The translations under genes were made by a program, and so were the position numbers. The notes under the pieces are model-generated. The model was given only the letters and a program-made list of their open reading frames with translations. It was not told the DNA's origin and did no database searches. Of a stretch of 64,000 nt of DNA, positions 13,081-25,392 are shown piece after piece (positions within the stretch are counted from its first letter, which is position 1; each line of letters begins with the position of its first letter). The stretch is from Calliopsis andreniformis (lineage: Eukaryota; Arthropoda; Insecta; Hymenoptera; Andrenidae), in assembly GCF_051401765.1 (NCBI RefSeq), contig NW_027480422.1, positions 19,610,001 through 19,674,000 of the forward strand, given 5' to 3'.

Positions 13081-14189
13081 AGGCCCTAACTATGCGATCT
13101 GGTGAATCAACGCCCTACAGTTAAGCTTAGGTTGCCCGGAACGTAGAAATGACATTTACTTTCACACTGTTTGCAAATATACATTATATACGATGGAAAA
13201 GCTGTTGCATTTATATTGTATTTTATGCTTCTGGCCTCGACTTCTAAGGCCGTAGCTGTTCGATGTGTTGCAGCAACTCCCTAGAGTGAAGCCTAGGTTG
13301 CGAGGAACGAAGAAGTGACCATAACTTTCATACTGGTTGCAATGATTCGTTGTATACGATGGAAAAACTATTGTATTTATATTGTATATTATGCTTCTGG
13401 CGTTGACTTCTAAGGCCGTAGCTGTTCGATGTGTTGGAGCAACTCTCTAGAGTGAAGCCTAGGTTGCCAGGAACGTAGAAGTGACCATATCTTTCACACG
13501 GTTTGCAATTATTCCTGTTATACGGTGATAAAGCTGTTGTATTTATATTGTATTTAATGCTTCTGGCGTTGACTTGTTAGGCCCTAACTATTCGGACTGG
13601 TGGTGCAACGCCCTAGAGTGAAGCCCAGGTTGCTCGGAACGTAGAAATGACCATTACTTTCACACTGGTTGCAAATAATCGTTTTTTACAATGGAAAAAG
13701 TGTTCTATTTGTTTTGTATTTTATGCTTGGGGCGTTGACTTCTAAGGCCCTAACTATTCGATCTGGTGGAGCAACGCACTAGAGTGAAGTATAGGTAGCC
13801 CGGAACGTAGAAATGACCATTACTTTCACACTGGTTGCAATTATTCCTTTTATACGATGGAAAAACTGTTGTATTTTTATTGTATTTTATGCTTCTGGCG
13901 TTGACTTCTAAGTCCCTAGCTATTCGATCTGGTGGAGCAACGCTCTACAGCGAAACCTAGGTGGCCGGAACGTAGAAATGACCATAACTTTCACACTGCT
14001 TACAATTACTCCCGTTATACGATGGACATACTGTTTGATATTTATTGTACTTTATGCTTCTGGCGTTGACTTCTAAGACCCTATGTATTCGGTCTGGCGC
14101 AGCAATGACTCAGAGTGAAGTCTAGGATGCCCGGAACGTAGAAATGGCCATTACTTTCACACTGGTTGCTATTTACCGTTTTATACGAT

Positions 14190-15050
14190 GGAAAAACTGT
14201 AGTATTTTTATTTTATTTTATGCTTCAGGCGTTGACTTCCAAGGTCGTAGCTATTCGATGTGGTGGAGCAACGCCCTACAGTGAAGCCTAGGTTGCCCGG
14301 AACGTAGAAATGACCATTAACTTTCACACTGGTTGCAATTATTCCTGTTATACGATTGAAAAACTGTTGTAATTTTATTTTATTTTATGCTTCTGGCGTT
14401 GACTTCTAAGGCCATAGCTATTCGATGTGGTGGAGCAATGCCCTAGAGTGAAGCCTAGGATGCCCGCAACGTAGAAATGACCATATCTTTCACACTGTTT
14501 GCAATTATTCCTGTTATACGATTGAAGAACTGTTGTATTTATATTGTATTTTATGCTTCTGGCGTTGACTTCTAAGGCCGCAGCTATTCGATGTGGTGGA
14601 GCAACGCCCTAGAGTGAAGCGTAGGTTGCCCGGAACGTAGAAATGACCATACCTTTCACACTGGTTGCAATTATTCCTGTTATACAAGGGAAAAAGTGTT
14701 GTATTTATATTGTATTTTATGCTTCTGGCGTTGACTTCCTGGGCCCTAACTATTCTATCTGGAGGAGCAACGCCCTAGAGTGAAGCCTAGGTTGCCCGGA
14801 ATGCAGAAATGACCATCACTTTCACACTGGTGTCAATTATTCCTGTTATACGATGGAAAAGCTGTTGTATTTATATTGTATTCTATGCTTCTGACGTTGT
14901 CTCCTTAGGCCCTAACTAGTGAATCTGGTGGACCAACGCCCTAGAGTGAAGCCTATGTTGTCCGGAACGTAGAAATGACCATATCCTTCACACTGGTTGC
15001 ATTTATTCCTTTTAACGACGGAAAAACTGATGTATTTATATGGTATTTTA
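14190..15050 (+). repeat. Partial third copy of the zone 2 HOR (about 5 monomers)
   Basis: This segment matches 11.87-12.73 kb at an offset of 2,322 bp (14 monomers minus 2; GACTTCCTGG at 14733 and 12411) and 18.17-19.03 kb at 3,982 bp. It carries the ordered markers TTCCAAGGTCG, TACGATTGAA, AAGCGTAGG, TACAAGGGAAAAAGTG, CTTCCTGGGCCC, GAATGCAGAAATG, TATGTTGTCCGG and TTTTAACGACGG. Confidence 0.85.
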
Positions 15051-16760
15051 CGCTTCTGGCGTTGACTTCTAGGGCCCTAGCTATTCGATCTGGTGGAGCA
15101 ACGCCGTAGAGTGAAGCCTGGGTCGCCCGAAACGTAGAAATGACCATTACATTAACTCTGGTTGTAATTATTCCTGTTATACGATAAAAAAACTGATCTA
15201 TTTTTATTGTATTTTATGCTTCAGGTGTTGACTTCTAAGGCCGTAGCTAATCGATGTGTTGGAGCAACGCCCTAGAGTGAAGCCTACGTTGCCCGGAACG
15301 AAGAAACGGCCATTACTTTCACAATGGTTGCAATTATTCCTTTTATACGATGGAAAAACTGTTGTATTTTTATTGTATTTTATACTTCTGGCGTTGACTT
15401 CTAAGTCCCTAGCTATTCGATCTAGTGGAGCAACGCCCTAGAGCGAAACCTGGATTGCCCGGAACGTAGAAATGACCTGTACTTTCACACTGGTTGCAAT
15501 TATTCCTGTTATACGATGGAAAGACTGTTGTACTTATGTTGTATTTTATGCTTCAGGCGTTGACTTCTAAGGCCCTAACTATTCGATGTGGTTGAGCAAC
15601 GCCCTAGAGCAATACCTAGGTTGCCCGGAACGTAGAAATAACCATTACCATCACGCTTGTTGCAATTATTCCTGTTATACGATGGACAAACTGTTGGATT
15701 TTGATTGTACTTTGTGCTTCTGGCGTTGACTTCTAAGGCCCTATGTATTCGATCTGGAGGAGCAATGCCTCAGAGTTAAGTCTAGTATGCCCGGAACGTA
15801 GAAATGGCCATTACTTTCACACTGGTTGCAATTACTCGTTTTATACGGTGGAAATACTGTTGTATTTATATTGTATTTTATGCTTCTGGGGTTGACTTCT
15901 AAGGCCGTAGCTATTCGATGTGGTGGAACAACGCCCTAGAGTGAAGCCTAGGTCGCCCGGAACGTAGAAATGACCATTACCATCACACTGGTTGCAATTA
16001 TGCCATTTATACGTTGGTAAAACTGTTGTATTTTTATTGTATTGTATGCGTCTGGAGTTGTTTTCTAAGGCCCCAACTATTCGACCTGGTGGAGCAACGC
16101 CCTAGAGTGAAGTCTAGGTTGCACGCAACGTAGAAATGCCCATTTCTTTCACACTGGTTGTAATTATTCCTGTTATACGATGGAATAACTGCTCTATTTT
16201 TATTTTATTTTATGCTTCTGGCGTTCACTTCTAATGCCCTGGCTATTCGATCTGCTGCAGCAACGCCCTAGGGTGAAGCCTAGGTTGCCCGGAACGTAGA
16301 AATTACCATTACTTCCACACTGTTTGCAATTATTCATTTTATACAATGGAAAAACTGTTGTATTTATATTGTATTTTATGTTTCTGGCGTTGACTTCTAA
16401 GGCCGCAGCTATCCGATGTGGTGGAGCAACGCCCTAGAGTGAAGCCTAGGATGCCCGGAACGTAGAAATGATCATACCTTTCACACTGGTTGCAATTATT
16501 CCTGTTATACAAGGGAATAACTGTTGTATTTATATTGCAGTTTATGCTTCTGGCGTTGACTTCTTAGGCCCTAGCTATTCGATCTGGTGGAACAACGCCC
16601 TAGAGTGAAGCCTAGGATGCCCGGAACGTAGAAATGACCATCACTTTCACACTGGTTGCAATTATTCCTGTTTTACGATGGAAAAACTGTTGTATTTTTA
16701 TTTTATTTTCTGCTTCTGGTGTTGACTTCTAAGGCCCTAGCTATTCGATGTGGTGGAGCA

Positions 16761-19383
16761 ACGGCCTAGAGTGAAGCCTAGGGTGCCCGGAACGTAGAAA
16801 TGACCATTACTTTCACAGTGGATGCAATTATTCGTTTTATACGATGGAAGAACTGTTGCATTAATTTGGTATTTTATGCTTCGGGCGTTGACTTCTAAGG
16901 CCCTAACTATTAGAGCTGGTGGAGCAACGCCCTAGGGTGAAGCCTAGGTTTCCCGGAACGTAGAAATGACCAAAACTTTCACACTGGTTGCAAATATTCC
17001 TCTTATACGATGAAAAAACTGTTGTGTTTTTATTAATTTTATGCTTCAGGCGTTGACTACTAAGGCCGTAGCTATTCGGTGTGGTGGCACAACGCCGTAC
17101 AGTTACGCCCAGGTTGCCCGTAACGTAGAAATGACCATTACTTTTACAATGGTTGCAATTATTCCTGTTATACGATGGACAAGCAGTTGTATTTTTATTG
17201 TACTTTATGCTTCTTGCGTTGATTTCTAAGGCCCTATGTATTCGATCTGGTGGAGCGATGGCTCAGAGTTAAGGCTAGGATGCCCGGAACGTAGAAATGG
17301 CCATTACTTTCACACTGGTTGTAACTATTCGTATTATACGATGGAAAAACTGATGTACTTATATCGTATTTTATGCTTCTGGCGTTGTCTTCTTAGGCCC
17401 TGACTATTCGATCTGGTGGAACAACGCCCTAGAGTGAAGCCTAGATTGCCCGGAACGTAGAAATGACCATTACATTCACGCTTGTTGCAATTATTCCTGT
17501 TACACGGTGAAAAAACTGTTGTATTGTTAATGTATTTTATGCTCCAGGCGTTGACTTCAAAGGCCGTAGCTATTCTACGTGGTGGAGCAACGACATAGAG
17601 TGAAGCCTAGGTTGCCCGGAACGTAGAAATGGCCATTACTTCCACACTGTTTGCAATTATTCATTTCATAGAATGGATAAACTGTTGTATTTATATTGTA
17701 TTTTATGCTTCTGGCGTTGACTTCTTAGGCCCTAACTATTCGATCTGGTGGGGCAACGCCCTAGAGTGAAGACTAGGTTCCCGGAACGCAGAAATGACCA
17801 TAACTTTCACACTGTTTGCAGTTATTCATTTTATATGATGGAGAAACTGTTGTACTTATATTGTATTTTATTCTTCTGGCGTTGAATTCTTAGTCCCTAG
17901 CTATTCGATCTTGTGGGGCAACGCCCTCGAATGAAGCCTAGGTTACCCGGAACGTAGAAATGACCAGTCCTTTCACACTGGTTGCAGTTATTCCTGTAAT
18001 ACGGTGGAAAAACTGTTGCATTTACATTGTATTTTATGCTTCTGGCGTTGAATTCTAAGGCCCTATGTATTCGATCTGGTGGAGCAATGTCTCAGAGTTA
18101 AGTCTAGGATGTCCGGAACGTAGAAATGGCCATTACTTTAACACTGGTTGCAATTATCCGTTTTATACAATGGAGAATCTGTTGTATTTTTATTTTATTT
18201 TATGCTTCAGGCGTTGACTTCCAAGGCCGTAGCTATTCGATGTGGTGGAGCAACGCCCTACAGTGAAGCCTAGGTTGCCCGGAACGTAGAAATGACCATT
18301 AACTTTCACACTGGTTGCAATTATTCCTGTTATACGATTGAAAAACTCTTGTAATTCTATTTCATTTTATGCTTCTGGCGTTGACTTCTAAGGCCGTAGC
18401 TATTCGATGTGGTGGAGCAATGCCCTAGAGTGAAGCCTAGGATGCCCGTAACGTAGAAATGACCATATCTTTCACACTGTTTGCAATTATTCCTGTTATA
18501 CGATTGAAGAACTGTTGTATTTATATTGTATTTTATGCTTCTGGCGTTGACTTCTAAGGCCGCAGCTATTCGATGTGGTGGAGCAACGCCCTAGAGTGAA
18601 GCGTAGGTTGCCCGGAACGTAGAAATGACCATACCTTTCACACTGGTTGCAATTATTCCTGTTATACAAGGGAAAAAGTGTTGTATATATATTGTATTTT
18701 ATGCTTCTGGCGTTGACTTCCTGGGCCCTAACTATTCTATCTGGAGGAGCAACGCCCTAGAGTGAAGCCTAGGTTGCCCGGAATGCAGAAATGACCATCA
18801 CTTTCACACTGGTGTCAATTATTCCTGTTATACGATGGAAAAGCTGTTGTATTTATATTGTATTCTATGCTTCTGACGTTGTCTCCTTAGGCCCTAACTA
18901 GTGTATCTGGTGGGCCGACGCCCTAGAGTGAAGCCTATGTTGTCCGGAACGTAGAAATGACCATATCCTTCACACTGGTTGCATTTATTCCTTTTAACGA
19001 CGGAAAAACTGATGTATTTGTATGGTATTTTATGCTTCTGGCGTTGACTTCTAAGGCCCTAACTATTCGATCTGGTGGAGCAACGCCCTAGTGTGAAGCC
19101 TAGGTTGCCCGGTACGTAGAAATGACCATAACTTTCACACTGGATGCAGTGATTCGTTTTATACGAAGGAAAAGCTGTTGTATTTATATTGTATTTTATG
19201 TTTCGGGCGCTGACTTCTAAGGCCCTAGCTTTCGACGTGGTGGAGCAACGCCCTAGAGTGAAGCCTAGGTTGCCCGGAACGTAGAAATGACCATACCATT
19301 CACACTCGCGCAATTATTCGTTTTAGCCGATGGAAAAACTATTGTATTTATATTGTATTTTATGCTTCTGGCGTTGACTTCTT
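16761..19383 (+). repeat. Long duplicated block (about 16 monomers), copy 2
   Basis: This copy matches 10291-13080 but is one monomer shorter. At about 17480-17500 a hybrid monomer joins the first half of one type (ATTCACGCTTGTTGCAATTATT) to the second half of the next (GTTACACGGTGAAAAAACTG). This is the product expected from recombination between adjacent monomers in register. A further 2-bp loss lies near 19229 (GCTTTCGACG against GCTATTCGATG). Confidence 0.9.
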
Positions 19384-19589
19384 AGGCCCTAACTGTTCGA
19401 TCTGGTGGAACAATGCCCTAGAATGAAGCCTAGGTTGCACGGAACGTAGAAATGCCCATTACTATCACACTGGTTGTAATTATTCCTGTTATACGATGGA
19501 ATAACTGTTGTATTTTTATTTTATTTTATGCTTCTGGTGTTGACTTCTAAGGCCCTAGCTATTCGATCTGGTGGAGCCTTGCCCTAGAG

Positions 19590-22075
19590 TGAAGCCTAGG
19601 GTGCCCGGAACGTAGAAATGACCATTACTTTCACACTGGATGCAATTATTCGTTTTATACGATGGAAGAACTGTTGCATTAATTTGGTATTTTATGCTTC
19701 GGGCGTTGACTTCTAAGGCCCTAACTATGCGATCTGGTGGAGCAACGCCCTAGGGTGAAGCCTAGGTTGCCCGCAACGAAGAAATGTCCATATCTTTTAC
19801 ACTGTTTGCAATTATTCCTGTTATACGATTGAAGAACTGTCGTATTTATTTTGTATTTGATGCTTCTGGCGTTGACGTCTTAGGCCCTAACTATTGGATC
19901 TGGTGGACCAACGCCCTAGAGTGAAGACTAGGTTTCCCGGAACGTAGAAATGACCAAAACTTTCACACTGGTTGCAAATATTCCTCTTATACGATGAAAA
20001 AACTGTTGTGTTTTTATTAATTTTATGCTTCAGGCGTTGACTTCTAAGGCCGTAGCTATTCGATGTGGTGGCGCAACGCCGTACAGTTACGCCCAGGTTG
20101 CCCGTAACGTAGAAATGACCATTACTTTTACACCGGTTGCAATTATTCCTGTTATACGATGGACAAGCAGTTGTATTTTTATTGTACTTTATGATTCTGT
20201 CGTTGACTTCTAAGGCCCTATGTATTCGATTTGGTGGAGCAATGCCTCAGACTTAAGACTAGGATGCCCGGAACGTAGAAGGGCCATTACTTTCACACTG
20301 GTTGTAATTATTCGTTTTATACGATGGAAAGACTGATGCACTTATATCGTATTTTATGCTTCTGACTTTGACTTCTAAGGCCCTAACTATTCGATCTGGT
20401 GGAGCAACGCCCTAGGGTGAAGCCTAGGTTGCCCGGAACGTAGAAATGACCATCACTTTCACACTGGTTGCAATCATTACTGTTATACGATGGAAAAGGT
20501 GTTGCATTTTTATTGTATTTTATGCTTCGGGCGTTGACTTCTAGGGCCCTAACTATTCGATCTGGTGGAGCAACGCCCTAGGGTGAAGCCTAGGTTGCGC
20601 GGGACGTAGAAATGACCATTACTTTCACTCTGGTTGTAATTATTCATGCTATACGATGGAAAAACTGTTGTATCTTTATTGTATTTTATGCTTCTGGCGT
20701 TGACTTCTTAGGCCCTAACTATTCGACCTGGTGGAGCAACGCCCTAGGGTGAAGCCTAGGTTGCCGGAACGTAGAAATGACCATAACTTGCACACTGGTT
20801 GCAATTATTCCTGTTTTACGGTGGACAAACTGTTGGATATTTACTGTACTTTACGCTTCTTGCGTTGACTTCTAAGGCCCTATGTATTCGATCTGGTGGA
20901 GCGATGGCTCAGAGTTAAGGCTAGGATGCCCGGAACGTAGAAATGGCCATTACTTTCACACTGGTTGTAACTATTCGAATTATACGATGGAAAAACTGAT
21001 GTACTTATATCGTATTTTATACTTCTGGCGTTGTCTTCTTAGGCCCTGACTATTCGATCTGGTGGAACAACGCCCTAGAGTGAAGCCTAGATTGCCCGGA
21101 ACGTAGAAATGACCATTACATTCACGCTTGTTGCGATTATTCCTGTTATGCGATGAAAAAACTGTTGTACTTTTATTTTATCTTTTGCTTCTGGCGTTGA
21201 CTTCTAATGCCCTAGCTATTCAATCTGGTGGAGCAACGCCATAGAGTGAAGCCTAGATTACCCGGAACGTAGAAAAGACCATTACCTTCACTCGTGTTGC
21301 AATTCTTCCTGTTACACGGTGAAAAAACTGTTGTATTGTTAATGTATTTTATGCTCCAGGCGTTGACTTCTAAGGCCGTAGCTATTCGATGTGGTGGAGC
21401 AACGACATAGAGTGAAGCCTAGGTTGCCCGGAACGTAGAAATGACCATTACTTCCACACTGTTTGCAATTATTCATTTTATAGAATGGATAAACTGTTGT
21501 ATTTATATTGTATTTTATGCTTCTGGCGTTGACTTCTAAGGCCCTAACTATTCGATCTGGTGGAGCAACGCCCTAGAGTGAAGCCCAGGTTGCCCGATAC
21601 GTAGAAATGACCATCACTTTCACACTGGTTGCAATCATTACTGTTATACGATGGAAAAACTGTTGTATTTTTATTGCATTTTATGTTTCGGACGCTGACT
21701 TCTAAGGCCCTAGCTATTCGATCTGGTGGAGCAATGCCCTAGAGTGAAGCCTAGGTTGCCCGGAACGTAGATATGACCATACCTTTCTCACTCGCGCAAT
21801 TATTCGTTTTAGACGATGGAAAAACTATTGTATTTATTTTGTATTTTATGCTTCTGGCGTTGAGTTCTTAGGCCCTAACTATTTGATCTGGTGGTCCAAC
21901 ACCCCAGAGTGAAGGCTAGGTCGCCCGGAACGTAGAAATGTCCATCAGTTTCACTCTGGTTGCAATTACTCCTGTTATACGATGGAAAAACTGTTGTACT
22001 TTTATTGTATTTTATGCTTCTGGCGTTGACATCTAAGTCCGTAGCTATACGATGTGGCGGAGCAACAGCCTAGAG
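19590..22075 (+). repeat. HOR unit A (15 monomers, about 2,486 bp)
   Basis: This is the first of three tandem units. CTAGGGTGCCCGG marks the start, with GTGCCCGGAA at 19601, 22087 and 25404 (offsets 2,486 and 3,317 bp). Ordered markers follow: GTTGCATTAATTTGG, AACGAAGAAATGTCC, TTTTTATTAATTTTATG, GGCGCAACGCCGTACAG, GACAAGCAGTTG, CTCAGACTTAAGAC, GCGATGGCTCAGAG, GTTATGCGATG, ACACGGTG and CAACGACATAGAG. Unit A lacks the segment that in B and C begins GATACGTAGAAATGGCC (its own copy reads GATACGTAGAAATGACC at about 21600), which explains its shorter length. Confidence 0.9.
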
Positions 22076-25000
22076 TGAAGCCTAGGGTGCCCGGAACGTA
22101 GAAATGACCATTACTTTCACACTGGATGCAATTATTCGTTTTATACGATGGAAGAACTGTTGCATTAATTTGGTATTTTATGCTTCGGGCGTTGACTTCT
22201 AAGGCCCTAACTATTCGATCTGGTGGAGCAACGCCCTAAGGTGAAGCCTAGGTTGCCCGCAACGAAGAAATGTCCATATCTTTCACACTGTTTGCAATTA
22301 TTCCTGTTATACGATTGAAGAACTGTCGTATTTATTTTGTATTTAATGCTTCTGGCGTTGACGTCTTAGGCCCTAACTATTGGATCTGGTGGACCAACGC
22401 CCTAGAGTGAAGACTAGGTTTCCCGGATCGTAGAAATGACCAAAACTTTCACACTGGTTGCAAATATTCCTCTTATACGCTGAAAAAACTGTTGTGTTTT
22501 TATTAATTTTATGCTTCAGGCGTTGACTTCTAAGGCCGTAGCTATTCGATGTGGTGGCACAACGCCGTACAGTTACGCCCAGGTTGCCCGTAACGTAGAA
22601 ATGACCATTACTTTTACACCGGTTGCAATTATTCCTGTTATACGATGGACAAGCAGTTGTATTTTTATTGTACTTTATGCTTCTGTCGTTGACTTCTAAG
22701 GCCCTATGTATTCGATTTGGTGGAGCAATGCCTCAGACTTAAGACTAGGATGCCCGGAACGTAGAAAGGCCATTACTTTCACACTGGTTGTAATTATTCG
22801 TTTTATACGATGGAAAGACTGATGTACTTATATCGTATTTTATGCTTCTGACTTTGACTTCTAAGGCCCTAACTATTCGATCTGGTGGAGCAACGCCCTA
22901 GGGTGAAGCCTAGGTTGCCCGGAACGTAGAAATGACCATCACTTTCACACTGGTTGCAATCATTACTGTTATACGATGGAAAAGGTGTTGCATTTTTATT
23001 GTATTTTATGCTTCGGGCGTTGACTTCTAGGGCCCTAACTATTCGATCTGGTGGAGCAACGCCCTAGGGTGAAGCCTAGGTTGCCCGGGACGTAGAAATG
23101 ACCATTACTTTCACTCTGGTTGTAATTATTCATGCTATACGATGGAAAAACTGTTGTATCTTTATTGTATTTTATGCTTCTGGCGTTGACTTCTTAGGCC
23201 CTAACTATTCGACCTGGTGGAGCAACGCCCTAGGGTGAAGCCTAGGTTGCCGGAACGTAGAAATGACCATAACTTGCACACTGGTTGCAATTATTCCTGT
23301 TATACGGTGGACAAGCTGTTGGATATTTACTGTACTTTACGCTTCTTGCGTTGACTTCTAAGGCCCTATGTATTCGATCTGGTGGAGCGATGGCTCAGAG
23401 TTAAGGCTAGGATGCCCGGAACGTAGAAATGACCATTACATTCACGCTTGTTGCAATTATTCCTGTTATGCGATGAAAAAACTGTTGTACTTTTATTTTA
23501 TCTTTTGCTTCTGGCGTTGACTTCTAATGCCCTAGCTATTCGATCTGGTGGAGCAACGCCCTAGAGTGAAGCCTAGATTACCCGGAACGTAGAAAAGACC
23601 ATTACCTTCACTCGTGTTGCAATTCTTCCTGTTACACGGTGAAAAAACTGTTGTATTGTTAATGTATTTTATGCTCCAGGCGTTGACTTCTAAGGCCGTA
23701 GCTATTCGATGTGGTGGAGCAACGACATAGAGTGAAGCCTAGGTTGCCCGGAACGTAGAAATGACCATTACTTCCGCACTGTTTGCAATTATTCATTTTA
23801 TAGAATGGATAAACTGTTGTGTTTATATTGTATTTTATGCTTCTGGCGTTGACTTCTAAGGCCCTAACTATTCGATCTGGTGGAGCAACGCCCTAGAGTG
23901 AAGCCCAGGTTGCCCGATACGTAGAAATGGCCATAGCTTTCACACTGGTTGCATTTATCCGTTTTATACGGTGGAAAAGCTGTTATATTTCTATTGTCTT
24001 TTATGCTTCTGGCGTTGACTTCTTAGGCCCTAACTATTCGATCTGGTGGGGCAACGCCCTAGAGTGAAGACTAGGTTCCCGGAACGCAGAAATGACCATA
24101 ACTTTCACACTGTTTGCAGTTATTCCTGTAATACGGTGGAAAAACTGTTGCATTTACATTGTATTTTATGCTTCTGGCGTTGAATTCTAAGGCCCTATGT
24201 ATTCAATCTGGTGGAGCAATGTCTCAGAGTTAAGTCTAGGATGCCCGGAACGTAGAAATGGCCATTACTTTAACACTGGTTGCAATTATCCGTTTTATAC
24301 AATGGAGAATCTGTTGTATTTTTATTGTATTTTATGCTTCAGGCGTTGACTTCCAAGGTCGTAGCTATTCGATGTGGTGGAGCAACGCCCTACAGTGAAG
24401 CCTAGGTTGCCCGGAACGTAGAAATGACCATTAACTTTCACACTAGTTGCAATTATTCCTGTTATACGATTGAAAAACTGTTGTAATTTTATTTTATTTT
24501 ATGCTTCTGGCGTTGACTTCTAAAGCCGTAGCTATTCGATGTGGTGGAGCAATGCCCTAGAGTGAAGCCTAGGATGCCCGCAACGTAGAAATGACCATAT
24601 CTTTCACACTGTTTGCAATTATTCCTGTTATACGATTGAAGAACTGTTACATTTATATTGTATTTTATGCTTCTGGCGTTGACTTCTAAGGCCGCAGCTA
24701 TTCGATGTGGTGGAGCAACGCCCTAGAGTGAAGAGTAGGTTGCTCGGAACGTAGAAATGACCATACCTTTCACACTGGTTGCAATTATTAATGTTATACA
24801 AGGGAAAAAGTGTTGTATTTATATTGTATTTTATGCTTCTGGCGTTGACTTCTAAGGCCCTAACTATTCGATCTGGTGGAGCAACGCCCTAGAGTGAAGC
24901 CCAGGTTGCCCGATACGTAGAAATGACCATCACTTTCACACTGGTTGCAATCATTACTGTTATACGATGGAAAAACTGTTGTATTTTTATTGCATTTTAT

Positions 25001-25392
25001 GTTTCAGGACGCTGACTTCTAAGGCCCTAGCTATTCGATCTGGTGGAGCAATGCCCTAGAGTGAAGCCTAGGTTGCCCGGAACGTAGAAATGGCCATACC
25101 TTTCTCACTCGCGCAATTATTCGTTTTAGACGATGGAAAAACTATTGTATTTATTTTGTATTTTATGCTTCTGGCGTTGAGTTCTTAGGCCCTAACTATT
25201 TGATCTGGTGGTCCAACACCCCAGAGTGAAGGCTAGGTCGCCCGGAACGTAGAAATGTCCATCAGTTTCACTCTGGTTGCAATTACTCCTGTTATACGAT
25301 GGAAAAACTGTTGTACTTTTATTGTATTTTATGCTTCTGGCGTTGACATCTAAGTCCGTAGCTATACGATGTGGCGGAGCAACAGCCTAGAG
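22076..25392 (+). repeat. HOR unit B (20 monomers, about 3,317 bp)
   Basis: This is the second tandem unit. Relative to A it lost one monomer at 23.41-23.43 kb (GACCATTACA at 21111 and 23431, offset 2,320 = 2,486 - 166) and gained the 23.93-24.79 kb segment that also occurs in C. Relative to C it lost one further monomer at about 24.12 kb, where GCAGTTATTCCTGTAATACGG fuses what in C are two different monomers. Its last monomers (24.85-25.39 kb) repeat the end of A at an offset of 3,316-3,317 bp, including ATCATTACTG and GGCGGAGCAACAGCC. Confidence 0.9.

Larger units (their letters stand above)
8740..19400 (+). repeat. Array zone 2: 12/13-monomer HOR family and long duplication
   Basis: This zone is only satellite. 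It is made of related 12- to 14-monomer blocks that share a recognisable series of variant monomers: GCGATGGCTCAGAG, GTTGTCTTCTTAGG, GTTATGCGATG, ACACGGTGAAAAAACTG, GACTAGGTTCCCGG, CTCGAATGAAG, AATGTCTCAGAG, TTCCAAGGCCG, TACGATTGAA, TACAAGGGAAAAAGTG and CTTCCTGGGCCC. Series copies begin near 8.74, 10.73 and 17.23 kb, with a partial one at 14.19 kb. Between them, 13.1-14.2 and 15.1-16.7 kb are less ordered monomers. Confidence 0.88.
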
